Assembly: GCA_905201685.1 (NCBI GenBank) | Contig: CAJKOW010000004.1 | Coordinates: forward strand, 1 to 64,000 | Direction: 5' to 3' | DNA length: 64,000 nt | Origin: an uncultured Bacteroides sp. | GTDB taxonomy: Bacteria > Bacteroidota > Bacteroidia > Bacteroidales > Bacteroidaceae | In this document: one piece after another, positions 30,811 through 40,424 of the stretch | Layout of the letters: the number at the start of each line of letters is the position of its first letter | Numbering within the stretch: position 1 is the first letter of the stretch | Program-made: the position numbers and the translations under genes | The notes under the pieces: generated by a model | What the model saw: only the letters and a program-made list of their open reading frames with translations | What the model was told of the DNA's origin: nothing | Databases searched by the model: none

Positions 30811-33348
30811 ATGAGAAATTACTATTATATTTTGGCAACTTTGTTGGCTTTTTGGGTGAGCAATTTGCAAGCTCAAAATCCAGTTATCCGGGAACATTTT
30901 TCAGCCGATCCTACCGCACGGGTCTTTGAAGGGAAAATGTATCTTTATCCTTCACATGATATTCCCAGCCCGATTGAACGGCTGAAGGAATGGTTTTGTA
31001 TGGCAGACTATCATGTCTATTCATCTGAAGATCTGGTCGATTGGACAGATCATGGTGTGATAGTCAGTCAGAATCGTGTACCTTGGGTTCAACCGGATTC
31101 TTATTCCATGTGGGCTCCCGATTGTGTTTACAAAGATGGAAAATATTATTTTTATTTCCCTTCTACTCCGAAAGGTGAAGGAAGGCGGGGGTTCGCAGTT
31201 GGTGTAGCTATTGCCGATAAGCCTTATGGACCGTTTGTACCTCAGCGTCGTGCCATACAGGGTGTGAATGGTATTGATCCATGTGTATTAGTCGATCGTG
31301 ACGGACAGAGTTACATATATTGGGCAGGACGTGGCATGCAGGTCGCAAAGTTGAAATCAAACATGCTTGAAATAGCTTCTGATCCGATGCAGATTGAAGG
31401 ATTGCCGGACGGATTCAAAGAAGGGCCTTTTGTGTTTGAACGGAAGGGAAAATATTATTTTACCTTCCCTTGGGTAAAAGATAAAACCGAGACATTGGCT
31501 TATGCCATGGGTGATAATCCGATGGGGCCGTTCGAGTTTAAGGGGGTTATTATGGATGAGTCACCTACGGGGTGTTGGACGAATCATCATTCGATTGTAG
31601 AATATAAGGGTCAGTGGTATCTTTTCTATCATCATAACGATTATTCGCCGGAGTTTGATAAAAACCGATCTGTCAGAGTTGATTCATTGTTTTTCAATCC
31701 TGATGGAACTATTCAGAAGGTAATACCTACTCTGCGTGGTGTAGGGGTAACTGATGCGCGCTCTCGGATTCAGATTGACAGGTATAGTGAAACAAGTTCG
31801 AAGGGTATCTCCTTGGCTTTTGTCGATGAAACTGATAAATTTAAAGGGTGGAAAAGTGTATTTACGCGGAAAGGTGCCTGGTTACGATACAATCGGGTAG
31901 ATTTCGGTCAGGAGCCGGTGGTGACAATGCGTGTGCGAGCCAAGTCGAAGAAAGGTGGTACTTTGTTGATTCATACTACTGGTGGCGTTCAAATCGGGGA
32001 GATTATTGTACCTAAAAGTTCGGATTGGATAGAAGTTAGTACTTCTGTCGATAATTCTCCAACTGGAGTTTGTGATTTAAAATGTAGTCTTATAAAAGGT
32101 ACAAACATGGAGGTTGATTGGTTAGGATTCGATGCATTGCCTTGGAGTAAAGGAGCTTTTGAGACGAGGACATATCGGAATCTTTTTGCAGAGTTGGGTT
32201 ACAAACCGGCCGACATTGATGCAAAAGTAACTTCTGTTTTCAATGATTTGTTTTTCGGCACCAACAAAATATATTTTGAAGTAGGTGACTCTTTAGCTTA
32301 TATATCTGACATAAAGAATCATGATGTCCGAACGGAAGGTATGTCATATGGAATGATGATTGCTGTACAGTTTGATAAAAAAGATATATTCGATCGTTTA
32401 TGGCGTTGGAGCAAGAAATACATGCAACATCAGGAGGGGCCTTCAAAAGGATATTTTGCATGGAGTTGTAAAACCGATGGTACCCGTAATTCACATGGAT
32501 CAGCTTCCGATGGAGAACTTTATTTTGTAACTTCGCTGATTTTTGCATCTAATCGTTGGGGAAATGATACCGGAATTGATTACTTGGCAGAGGCCCAGAA
32601 TATATTAGATTGTTCTATGCAGAAGGCGGGCATGGATCGGGTAGCTCCTTTCATCAACATACAGCATCAAATGATAACTTTTACTCCTGATCCTTGGGGA
32701 GGAAGCTTTACTGATCCTTCTTATCATATTCCGGCATTTTATGAGGTATGGGCGCGTTGGGCCGAAGATGGTCGGAGCGGTTTTTGGCGTGAGTGTGCTG
32801 AGAAAAGTCGTGAATACTTGCAGAAATGCATTCATCCTTCAACTGGTTTGAATCCTGATTATAGCCACTATGATGGAACTTTGCTTGGTAATAATCGGAT
32901 TTTGGGTGACGCTTTTCGTTTTGATTCTTGGCGTGTGCCTATGAACATTGCTTTAGATTATTCTTGGTCGTGCGCCGACCGATCATGGCAACAATCTTAT
33001 GGAAATAAGATACAGAATTTTTTGTATGCACAAGGAATTGATACTTTTGTTGATCAGTATAATGTTGATGGCACTCAGGTGAAGGATATTTTGGGTGCGG
33101 GTGGTTATAAGAAACTTCGTCATTCGTTGGGCTTGGTAGCAACTGCGGCGTCTGTTTCATTGGTATGTACTCATAGTAAGATGGCAGAGTTCGTTGAGTG
33201 TTTATGGAATGCTGAACATGTTCCTTACGATGATGGCTATTTCGATGCCTATTATGATGGGTTGTTGCGGTTATTTGCTTTTATGCATTTAAGTGGAAAA
33301 TATCAGATTATTTTCCCGAAAGAACAGCAAGTCCTTAAAAATAATTGA
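30811..33348 (+). CDS. Three-module enzyme: GH43, CBM6-like module and GH8 (reducing-end xylanase type)
   Basis: The 845-residue secreted protein has a signal peptide ending LQAQ. The GH43 module lies at about 22-320 (FSADPTARVFEGKMYLYPSHD; GIDPCVLVDRDG; FKEGPFVFERKGKYYF). A CBM6-like sandwich lies at about 325-450 (VDFGQEPVVTMRVRAKSKKGG). GH8 lies at about 460-835, with Glu509 in VRTEGMSYGM and Asp567 in HGSASDGELYF. GH8 members of this type release xylose from the reducing end of xylo-oligosaccharides, while GH43 works on the non-reducing end or side chains, so one protein would attack an oligosaccharide at two places. It is the second of three consecutive genes starting with a GH43 module. 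Confidence 0.92.
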   Translation: MRNYYYILATLLAFWVSNLQAQNPVIREHFSADPTARVFEGKMYLYPSHDIPSPIERLKEWFCMADYHVYSSEDLVDWTDHGVIVSQNRVPWVQPDSYSMWAPDCVYKDGKYYFYFPSTPKGEGRRGFAVGVAIADKPYGPFVPQRRAIQGVNGIDPCVLVDRDGQSYIYWAGRGMQVAKLKSNMLEIASDPMQIEGLPDGFKEGPFVFERKGKYYFTFPWVKDKTETLAYAMGDNPMGPFEFKGVIMDESPTGCWTNHHSIVEYKGQWYLFYHHNDYSPEFDKNRSVRVDSLFFNPDGTIQKVIPTLRGVGVTDARSRIQIDRYSETSSKGISLAFVDETDKFKGWKSVFTRKGAWLRYNRVDFGQEPVVTMRVRAKSKKGGTLLIHTTGGVQIGEIIVPKSSDWIEVSTSVDNSPTGVCDLKCSLIKGTNMEVDWLGFDALPWSKGAFETRTYRNLFAELGYKPADIDAKVTSVFNDLFFGTNKIYFEVGDSLAYISDIKNHDVRTEGMSYGMMIAVQFDKKDIFDRLWRWSKKYMQHQEGPSKGYFAWSCKTDGTRNSHGSASDGELYFVTSLIFASNRWGNDTGIDYLAEAQNILDCSMQKAGMDRVAPFINIQHQMITFTPDPWGGSFTDPSYHIPAFYEVWARWAEDGRSGFWRECAEKSREYLQKCIHPSTGLNPDYSHYDGTLLGNNRILGDAFRFDSWRVPMNIALDYSWSCADRSWQQSYGNKIQNFLYAQGIDTFVDQYNVDGTQVKDILGAGGYKKLRHSLGLVATAASVSLVCTHSKMAEFVECLWNAEHVPYDDGYFDAYYDGLLRLFAFMHLSGKYQIIFPKEQQVLKNN

Positions 33349-33367
33349 AAACAATAATATTGAAAGT

Positions 33368-36175
33368 ATGAATATGAAGAGAATGTTGTCCATGTGCTTT
33401 GTGGGAATTTGTGCCGTGTATTCGGTTTATGCCCAACGCACATTTTTGTATGAAGGAAATCCGATAGTTACGGATAAGTTTACAGCCGATCCGGCACCGA
33501 TGGTGCATGATGGTAAGTTGTATTTATATGTGGGACATGATGAATACTATGCTGGGCAGGATACGGCATCTGGTGGTAGAGAGTTTAATATTACTGAATG
33601 GCTTTGTTACTCAACGGAAGACATGAAAACATGGACCGATCACGGATCTGTGTTGCGTCCGACCGATTTTAAATGGGCTGTTGGTGAAGCCTGGGCTTCG
33701 CAAGTAGTAGAAAGAAACGGAAAGTTCTATTATTATACAACGGTTCAGGGTGGTGAGCCTTATACCGGAAAAGCTGTTGGAGTAGCAGTTTCTGATAGTC
33801 CGGTCGGACCGTTTGTTGATGCAATTGGGAAACCGTTGGTAAGTGATGATATGACATCTAATGGAAAACGTGGCTGGTGGAATGACATTGATCCAACTGT
33901 TTTGATCGAGAAGAACGGACAGGCATGGTTATGTTGGGGGAATGGGACTTGCTTTATGGCCAAGCTGAAATCGAATATGATTGAATTGGATGGAGAAATC
34001 AAAGTGATTGATTTACCTAAATATGTGGAAGGACCATGGCTTCACGAACGGAATGGAATCTATTATCTGACCTATGCCTCAATGGGAAAAGGGCGTGAAA
34101 CGATATCTTATGCAACGGCTAAAAGCATGGAAGGCCCTTGGGAATATCAGGGTGAACTTACAGGTATGGCAGAGAATAGCTTCACTATTCATCCGGGTAT
34201 TGCTGAATTTAAAGACAAATGGTATTTGTTTTATCACAATGCTGTACTGACTATTGATGGACATAGAGGAGCTATCGGTCGCCGATCCGTTTGTGTGGAC
34301 GAACTTTTCTATAATGAAGATGGCACAATGAAATATGTCGATCAAACTCGTGTTATTTCTTCTCCCAATGGTAAGGTTCGTCTGAAATATACAACAAATG
34401 CTGAGAGCCAACTTGCATTTGAAGTTTCTTACGCGGATGGGAATGAGCAACATGAAGTATTGTCGATACCAACCATTGGTATGTGCACGCAAGATGGAGT
34501 TGGTCGCGGATTGAGATTGAAAAGTGTGAGCCAACCACGTCCGATTAAGGATGACTATACCATGCTGACAGGAAAGCGTAAGCATTGCGTCAACGAGGGG
34601 GTAGAATATGTATATTCGTTTACCGATTCCCTTCGTCGGGAGTTGAAACTGAATCTTCGCCTTTATAACGACGGCATTGCTTTCCGTTACGAATTGCCTA
34701 AGCTTAATCAGGCTGTTCTTGGCGATGAGTTAACTACTTATCGTATTGCTGAAGGGACAAAACGGTGGATGCAAAAATATAATTTTGGCTATGAAGATTT
34801 TTTCCCGATGACAACGACTGGCAAGGATAATAATCGTCATTGGGGATATCCGGCATTGATTCAGGCGGATAATGATGTTTGGGCATTGATTTCCGAAGCG
34901 GGTATTGGAAGGCAAAACAGTGCTTCTTCACTAAAGAATGAACGACTTGCAACGGATTATAAAGTATGCCCGGCTGAAAATACCAAAGCCATAACGGGTG
35001 ATTGGATTTCTCCATGGCGAGTGCTTATAATAGGTTCCTTGGCCGATGTGGTTGAATCTACACTAATAACTGATGTCAGTGAACCAAGTCTGCTGAAAAG
35101 CACCGATTGGATTCACCCAGGAAATGTATCGTGGATTTATTGGGCGTATAATCACGGCTCGAAGGATTTTCAGATCGTCAAGAAATACATTGATATGGCT
35201 GCCAAGTTGAAATGGCCTTATGTATTAATTGATTGGGAATGGGATGTAATGGGAAATGGTGGCACTGTTCAAGATGCATTAAAATACGCCGAAAAGCTTG
35301 GAGTGCGAACCCTTTTGTGGTATAATTCGTCAACTGCTTGGGTTAATAATGGCGCAGCGGGACCTTTGTATAAGCTGAATACTCCTGAGAATCGTGAAAA
35401 AGAGTTTTCGTGGTTAGAGGAGAATAAGGTTTCAGGAGTTAAGATTGATTTTTTTGCAGGAGATGGGGAAGAGACGATGTCTTATTGTATTGATTTGCTT
35501 GCATCAGCAGCTAAACACCATTTGTTAGTTAATTTTCACGGAGCAACGATTCCCCGTGGATGGCAGCGAACATATCCTAACCTTATGTCTGTAGAAGCTG
35601 TTTATGGCGCAGAATGGTATAATAACACTCCTGTTCTAACTGACAAGGCAGCATCGCACAATACTACTTTACCATTTACACGCAATGTGGTAGGTCCGAT
35701 GGATTATACTCCATGTACATTTTCCGATTCTCAACATCCGCATATTACGACCCATGCTCACGAATTGGCATTACCTGTTGTGTTTGAATCAGCTTTGCAA
35801 CATTGGGCCGATCGTCCTGAAAGTTATCTCTCTCAGCCGGAAACTGTGAAGAGCTTCATGAGTCAGTTGCCCACGACTTGGGATGATACTCATTTGGTTT
35901 CCGGTTATCCGGGTGAGTATGTTGTTATGGCTCGTCAGAAGGGTACGACCTGGTATGTCGGTGGATTGAATGGTACAGATCAGGCAAAAATATTGGATAT
36001 TGACTGGTCTTTTTTGAAAAATGGAAAATATGAAGTTACTTTGTTTCAAGATAGCGGTGATAAGAAACAGCCATGGAAAGTATCGACTGAGACGATGGAC
36101 TTGTCTCAGCTCCCGAAGCAGATGAACTGTTTGGCGCGTGGAGGTTTCATAGCAGTGGTTAAACATATCAATTAA
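33368..36175 (+). CDS. Two-module enzyme: GH43 fused to GH97
   Basis: The protein of about 935 residues is secreted (MNMKRMLSMCFVGICAVYSVYAQ). The N-terminal GH43 is at about 30-325 ([46 protein letters not shown]). GH97 follows at about 330-930: a beta-sandwich, then a barrel with WIYWAYNHGSKDFQ, LIDWEWDVMG, VSGVKIDFFAGDGEE (Asp694) and NFHGATIPRGWQRTYPN. The KIDF Asp agrees with the retaining branch of GH97, which includes alpha-galactosidases. This reading is inferred. The start was set at 33368; the open frame extends to 33293 but overlaps the previous gene and has no signal peptide there. GH97 alone follows. Confidence 0.9.
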   Translation: MNMKRMLSMCFVGICAVYSVYAQRTFLYEGNPIVTDKFTADPAPMVHDGKLYLYVGHDEYYAGQDTASGGREFNITEWLCYSTEDMKTWTDHGSVLRPTDFKWAVGEAWASQVVERNGKFYYYTTVQGGEPYTGKAVGVAVSDSPVGPFVDAIGKPLVSDDMTSNGKRGWWNDIDPTVLIEKNGQAWLCWGNGTCFMAKLKSNMIELDGEIKVIDLPKYVEGPWLHERNGIYYLTYASMGKGRETISYATAKSMEGPWEYQGELTGMAENSFTIHPGIAEFKDKWYLFYHNAVLTIDGHRGAIGRRSVCVDELFYNEDGTMKYVDQTRVISSPNGKVRLKYTTNAESQLAFEVSYADGNEQHEVLSIPTIGMCTQDGVGRGLRLKSVSQPRPIKDDYTMLTGKRKHCVNEGVEYVYSFTDSLRRELKLNLRLYNDGIAFRYELPKLNQAVLGDELTTYRIAEGTKRWMQKYNFGYEDFFPMTTTGKDNNRHWGYPALIQADNDVWALISEAGIGRQNSASSLKNERLATDYKVCPAENTKAITGDWISPWRVLIIGSLADVVESTLITDVSEPSLLKSTDWIHPGNVSWIYWAYNHGSKDFQIVKKYIDMAAKLKWPYVLIDWEWDVMGNGGTVQDALKYAEKLGVRTLLWYNSSTAWVNNGAAGPLYKLNTPENREKEFSWLEENKVSGVKIDFFAGDGEETMSYCIDLLASAAKHHLLVNFHGATIPRGWQRTYPNLMSVEAVYGAEWYNNTPVLTDKAASHNTTLPFTRNVVGPMDYTPCTFSDSQHPHITTHAHELALPVVFESALQHWADRPESYLSQPETVKSFMSQLPTTWDDTHLVSGYPGEYVVMARQKGTTWYVGGLNGTDQAKILDIDWSFLKNGKYEVTLFQDSGDKKQPWKVSTETMDLSQLPKQMNCLARGGFIAVVKHIN

Positions 36176-36190
36176 AAATAGATACAAAAG

Positions 36191-38137
36191 ATGAATAGAA
36201 ATACAATCTTATTATGTTCTTGTTTTTTGTGGGCGGCTTCTGCCTTTGCCACAGAAAAAAATGTCTCGAGTCCTGATGGAAAAATTGTCGTTGCAGTTTC
36301 CGATGAAGGGGGGAATCCTTCTTACAGTGTGACTTACAATGGCACACCTTTTCTGTTGAAGTCGCCTTTAGGGGTCGAAACGAATTTGGGAGATTTTACG
36401 TCGCAGATGGCTTTATCTTCAACTTCTGCGACTGAAGCACTGAATGAAACATACCAGTTGCCGAATATCAAGCAGAGTCATGTGGAATATCAGGCCAATC
36501 GTCAAGTGTTTACATTCTCCAAGGATGGAAAGCAAATATATGATGTCATATTTCAGGTAAGCAATCGGGATATTGCTTTCAGATACAAACTTTATCCGCA
36601 GAAGGAAACTTTATGTTGCGTGGTATTGAAAGAGGCTACTGGTTTTGCCGTGCCGCAGGGGACGACAACATTTATGTGTCCGCAAAGTAAACCGATGGGT
36701 GGTTTTGCACGAACTTCTCCCAGTTACGAAACCGGTTATACTCCCGATGATGCGATAGGCAAGAATGGTTGGGGAGAGGGATATACTTTCCCTTGTCTGT
36801 TCCGAATGAATGAAAATGGCTGGTTGCTGATTTCAGAAACGGGAACCGATGGTAGCTATTGCGGATGCCGTTTGCTGGGTCAGGCGAATGGACTTTATAC
36901 GATAGGTTTCCCGCAAGAAGGCGAGATGAATGGAAATGCTTCTGTCTATCCGGGTATGGCATTACCAGGCGAAACTCCTTGGCGTACGATTACGTTAGGC
37001 GAGACGTTGGCTCCGATTGTAGAGACTACTGTAGCTTTTGATGTGGTAAAGCCTAAGTACGAAGCTTCTAAGAAATATGAGTATGGTAAAGGTTCGTGGA
37101 GTTGGATAATTGGTATGGATGTAAGCACCAACTATGAGGAACAGCTTCGTTACATCGATTTTTCGGCAGCAATGGGTTATCAGTCAGTTTTGATTGATGC
37201 TCTGTGGGATAAGCAGATAGGATATGATAGAATTGAAGAATTAGCCAAATATGGTGCCAAGAAGGGAGTTGCTCTTTACCTGTGGTATAATTCAAATGGT
37301 TATTGGAACGATGCTCCGCAAAGTCCACGTGGCATTATGGATAATGCTATTGCCCGTCGTCGCGAAATGGCTTGGATGAAGGAAGTGGGCATCAGAGGTA
37401 TAAAAGTCGATTTCTTTGGTGGTGATAAACAAGCCACGATGCAACTTTATGAAGATATATTGGCTGATGCAAACGATTATGGTCTGTTAGTCATTTTCCA
37501 TGGTTGTACTTTGCCTCGTGGTTGGGAGCGTATGTATCCTAATTATGCAGCAAGCGAGGCTGTATTGGCGAGTGAAAACTTGCATTTTTCTCAAGGAAGT
37601 TGCGATGCTGAAGCGTTTAATGCCTGTTTGCATCCTTTTATCCGCAACACGGTAGGTAGCATGGATTTTGGCGGAAGTGCTTTGAACAAATATTATAATG
37701 CGAAGAACGAACCAAGAGGAAGCCGTCGTGTAACATCAGATGTATTTGCTTTAGCAACAGCAGTTCTGTTCCAAAGTGCCGTACAGCATTTCGCTTTGGC
37801 TCCAAATAATCTGACCGATGCGCCTGCGTGGGCTATTGATTTCATGAAACAAGTGCCTTCTACCTGGGATGAAGTCCGTTTCATTGACGGTTATCCTGGT
37901 AAATATGTTGTTTTGGCTCGTCGTCATGCCGATAAGTGGTATATTGCAGGTATCAGTGCACAAAAAGAAACATTGAAGTTGAAAATCAAATTACCTATGT
38001 TTACAGCAGGGGAAGAACTTCAATGCTACAGTGATGACAAGAAATTGGAGGGTAGTGTGAAATCTTTTAAGTTGAACAAGAAACAAGAAGTCGAAATCAC
38101 AATACCTGAAAATGGAGGATTGGTCATAACCAAATAA
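36191..38137 (+). CDS. GH97 glycoside hydrolase (probably retaining type)
   Basis: The 648-residue secreted enzyme has a signal peptide (ending SAFA) and a GH97 N-terminal sandwich beginning NVSSPDGKIVVAVSDEGG. The barrel contains SWSWIIGMDVSTNYEEQLRYI, GIRGIKVDFFGGDKQ with candidate nucleophile Asp407, and VIFHGCTLPRGWERMYPN. The C-terminal sandwich includes FIDGYPGKYVVLARRHADKWYIAG. It parallels the GH97 half of the upstream fusion, only 15 bp away, so the pair probably arose by duplication. Known retaining GH97 enzymes are alpha-galactosidases. Galactose side groups occur on some cereal xylans, which would suit the GH95 and GH31 nearby. Confidence 0.9.
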   Translation: MNRNTILLCSCFLWAASAFATEKNVSSPDGKIVVAVSDEGGNPSYSVTYNGTPFLLKSPLGVETNLGDFTSQMALSSTSATEALNETYQLPNIKQSHVEYQANRQVFTFSKDGKQIYDVIFQVSNRDIAFRYKLYPQKETLCCVVLKEATGFAVPQGTTTFMCPQSKPMGGFARTSPSYETGYTPDDAIGKNGWGEGYTFPCLFRMNENGWLLISETGTDGSYCGCRLLGQANGLYTIGFPQEGEMNGNASVYPGMALPGETPWRTITLGETLAPIVETTVAFDVVKPKYEASKKYEYGKGSWSWIIGMDVSTNYEEQLRYIDFSAAMGYQSVLIDALWDKQIGYDRIEELAKYGAKKGVALYLWYNSNGYWNDAPQSPRGIMDNAIARRREMAWMKEVGIRGIKVDFFGGDKQATMQLYEDILADANDYGLLVIFHGCTLPRGWERMYPNYAASEAVLASENLHFSQGSCDAEAFNACLHPFIRNTVGSMDFGGSALNKYYNAKNEPRGSRRVTSDVFALATAVLFQSAVQHFALAPNNLTDAPAWAIDFMKQVPSTWDEVRFIDGYPGKYVVLARRHADKWYIAGISAQKETLKLKIKLPMFTAGEELQCYSDDKKLEGSVKSFKLNKKQEVEITIPENGGLVITK

Positions 38138-38153
38138 CTAAGTGAGAAAAGCA

Positions 38154-39266
38154 ATGATGAATAGATGTATATTGACAAGTTGTGTTGCTTTGCTATGGTG
38201 CCTGCTTTTGCAGGCACAGGGCAACCCATGGAATAATCCTGTGGAATCTCCTAAAGTGGGTCCGAATGGTGAAGTTACATTTTCTATTCAGGATTCTCAT
38301 GCCAAGCAGGTCGAGTTGAGCGGTCAGTTTATGGACGGCCTCCGTCCGTTGACAAAAGGTGAAAACGATATCTGGAGTATTACGGTGAAAATTGATAAGC
38401 CGGACATTTATCCGTATTCATTTGTTGTGGATGGTGTGCAAGTGGCCGATCCTAGCAATATGCTTTTGTTCCCTAATGAACGTTTCAAGGCAAGTTTGCT
38501 CGAGATGCCCGATTCTTCTGCACTATATACGGTGAACAATGTGCCTCATGGCAAAGTGTCATATTGCATTTATTCATCCAGTGTATTAGGTATGAGCCGT
38601 CCGTTGTTGGTTTATACACCTGCAGGTTACGAGGCCGGGAAGACGCAGTATCCTGTACTTTATTTAGTCAGTGGAACGACGGACACAGAGGAAACCTGGT
38701 TTAAGGTCGGACGCGTAAATACGATATTGGACAATCTGATAGCGCAGGGAAAAGCTGAACCGATGATTGTAGTCATGCCTTATGGTTATATGATGAACGG
38801 CACTCCTATGCCATCGTCGATGGAGGCTGCAGAGATGTACAGTGTCTTTTCGGAGGAGATGGTTAAGTGTGTCATTCCTTTTGTTGAATCCTCTTTCCGT
38901 GTGCGTACCGATAGGGAAGGACGTGCCATTGCCGGTTTTTCCAGAGGTGGTGGGCAGTCTTTGTTTACTGCTTTCTCTCATTTGGATAAGTTTGCCTGGC
39001 TGGCATCGTACAGTGCTTATCTTACTCCGCAGGTGATGGATCGTTATTTCAAGGAACTGATGGTTCCTTCTTTGTCTGAGTCAAAGTTGGAATTATTATG
39101 GTTCGGAGTAGGAAAGGCTGACTTCTTATATCAGGACGTAATAAAGAATCTGGATTATTTTGATAAAAAAGGTATCCGTTATAAGAGCCTGATTACCGAG
39201 GGAGGACATACTTGGATGAATGCCCGTACGTATTTGGCTGAGACGGTACAACAGTTTTTTAAATGA
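38154..39266 (+). CDS. CE1-family esterase with N-terminal E-set (CBM48-like) domain
   Basis: The protein of about 370 residues is secreted. The N-terminal Ig-fold module (about 30-125, EVTFSIQDSHAKQVELSGQFM, ending DGVQVADPSN) is like the CBM48-type domain preceding many feruloyl esterases. The CE1 alpha/beta hydrolase follows, with Ser263 in IAGFSRGGGQS and a catalytic His in EGGHTWMN. Its substrate is likely feruloyl or acetyl esters on arabinoxylan. It resembles the C-terminal half of the GH43-CBM6-CE1 protein at 28057. ATG 38154 was used; the open frame also has a GTG at 38142. Confidence 0.88.
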   Translation: MMNRCILTSCVALLWCLLLQAQGNPWNNPVESPKVGPNGEVTFSIQDSHAKQVELSGQFMDGLRPLTKGENDIWSITVKIDKPDIYPYSFVVDGVQVADPSNMLLFPNERFKASLLEMPDSSALYTVNNVPHGKVSYCIYSSSVLGMSRPLLVYTPAGYEAGKTQYPVLYLVSGTTDTEETWFKVGRVNTILDNLIAQGKAEPMIVVMPYGYMMNGTPMPSSMEAAEMYSVFSEEMVKCVIPFVESSFRVRTDREGRAIAGFSRGGGQSLFTAFSHLDKFAWLASYSAYLTPQVMDRYFKELMVPSLSESKLELLWFGVGKADFLYQDVIKNLDYFDKKGIRYKSLITEGGHTWMNARTYLAETVQQFFK

Positions 39267-39498
39267 TTTATGTTTCGCCGATTGTTTTTAATCTGTTTTA
39301 TTCTGAGGAAACGAACGGTTTAGTGTTTGTAAACTCCAGATAAGCACGGATAAACAGGCTGTTTAATGCGGATAAGCTGAGGGCTTATTTCCAATAAATA
39401 ACAATAAACTGCTATATTTCGGCTTGTCAGATACTCAATGTGGAGCAGTTCGCATAACGGCAGTCGGATGAAACTTAAGTTGAATAGTTAATAGTTTT

Positions 39499-40380
39499 AT
39501 GAATATGAAGAAGATATTAATCGCATTGTTCGTTTGTTTAGGAGGGTGTGCATTGCTTCATGCACAGGGATTTCCTCAAAGTCGCATTGTGACCGATACA
39601 ATTTATAGCGAAGTATTGCAGGCTAAACGGGCATATACTGTGTTTTTACCGTTGAGTTTCGACGTTGATACTCAGAAGCAGTATCCGGTTTTGTACTTGT
39701 TGCATGGCATGTGGGAAAATAATTCCGTATGGGCTAACCGCGGACATGTAAAAGACGTAATGGACAGATTGACTGCCAGCGGCGAAGCTTGCGAAATGAT
39801 TATAGTAACTCCTGATGCCGGTGGTGGCAATCCAGAAGTTTTCCAAAACGGCTATTTTGATATGCCGGGTTGGAAATACGAAACTTTCTTCTATACGGAA
39901 TTTTTGCCTTCCATCGAGAAAAAGTATCGTGTGATAGGCGATAAACAGCATCGTGCTGTTGCCGGGCTCTCGATGGGTGGCGGTGGTGCCACTGTTTATG
40001 GTCAGCATCATACGGATATGTTTTGTGCAGTGTATGCCATGAGTGCCTTGATGAGTATTCCCGAGCAGGGGGCAGCCCGCTATGACAATTCCGATGGAAA
40101 GCTGGCAATCCTGACACGTTCAGTCATCGAAAACAGCAGTGTGGATTATGTACTCAAGGCTGATGAAAGCCGTAAGGCTAACCTGCGTTCAGTAGCCTGG
40201 TATGTGGATTGTGGTGATGATGATTTCTTGCTCGATCGTAATATAGAGTTTTATCAGGCAATGCGTAATGCAGGCATACCATGCCAGTTCAGGGTGCGTG
40301 ACGGTGGCCATGATTGGGAATATTGGCATTCGGCATTGTATCAGTGTCTGCCGTTTGTCAGCCGGAATTTCTTAAAATGA
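39499..40380 (+). CDS. CE1-family esterase, single domain
   Basis: The 293-residue secreted alpha/beta hydrolase (signal peptide ending LLHAQ) has the esterase D/feruloyl esterase pattern: VLYLLHGMWENNSVWANRG, the nucleophile elbow AGLSMGGGGAT with Ser158, an Asp region CGDDDFLLDRN and the catalytic His in RDGGHDWEYW. No accessory module is present, unlike the esterase upstream. The 232-bp gap before it shows no terminator or operator copy; an imperfect -7-like TATATTTC lies near 39413. Substrate is probably feruloyl, acetyl or a related ester of xylan. Confidence 0.87.
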   Translation: MNMKKILIALFVCLGGCALLHAQGFPQSRIVTDTIYSEVLQAKRAYTVFLPLSFDVDTQKQYPVLYLLHGMWENNSVWANRGHVKDVMDRLTASGEACEMIIVTPDAGGGNPEVFQNGYFDMPGWKYETFFYTEFLPSIEKKYRVIGDKQHRAVAGLSMGGGGATVYGQHHTDMFCAVYAMSALMSIPEQGAARYDNSDGKLAILTRSVIENSSVDYVLKADESRKANLRSVAWYVDCGDDDFLLDRNIEFYQAMRNAGIPCQFRVRDGGHDWEYWHSALYQCLPFVSRNFLK

Positions 40381-40424
40381 GACAGGTGTAAGCTTGTATT
40401 TATAATGTAGATAAGTCGATAGAT

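Noticed and set aside
33293..33367. Upstream GTG start for the GH43-GH97 gene
   Set aside because: Overlaps the end of the GH8 gene and would place 25 non-signal residues before a good signal peptide.
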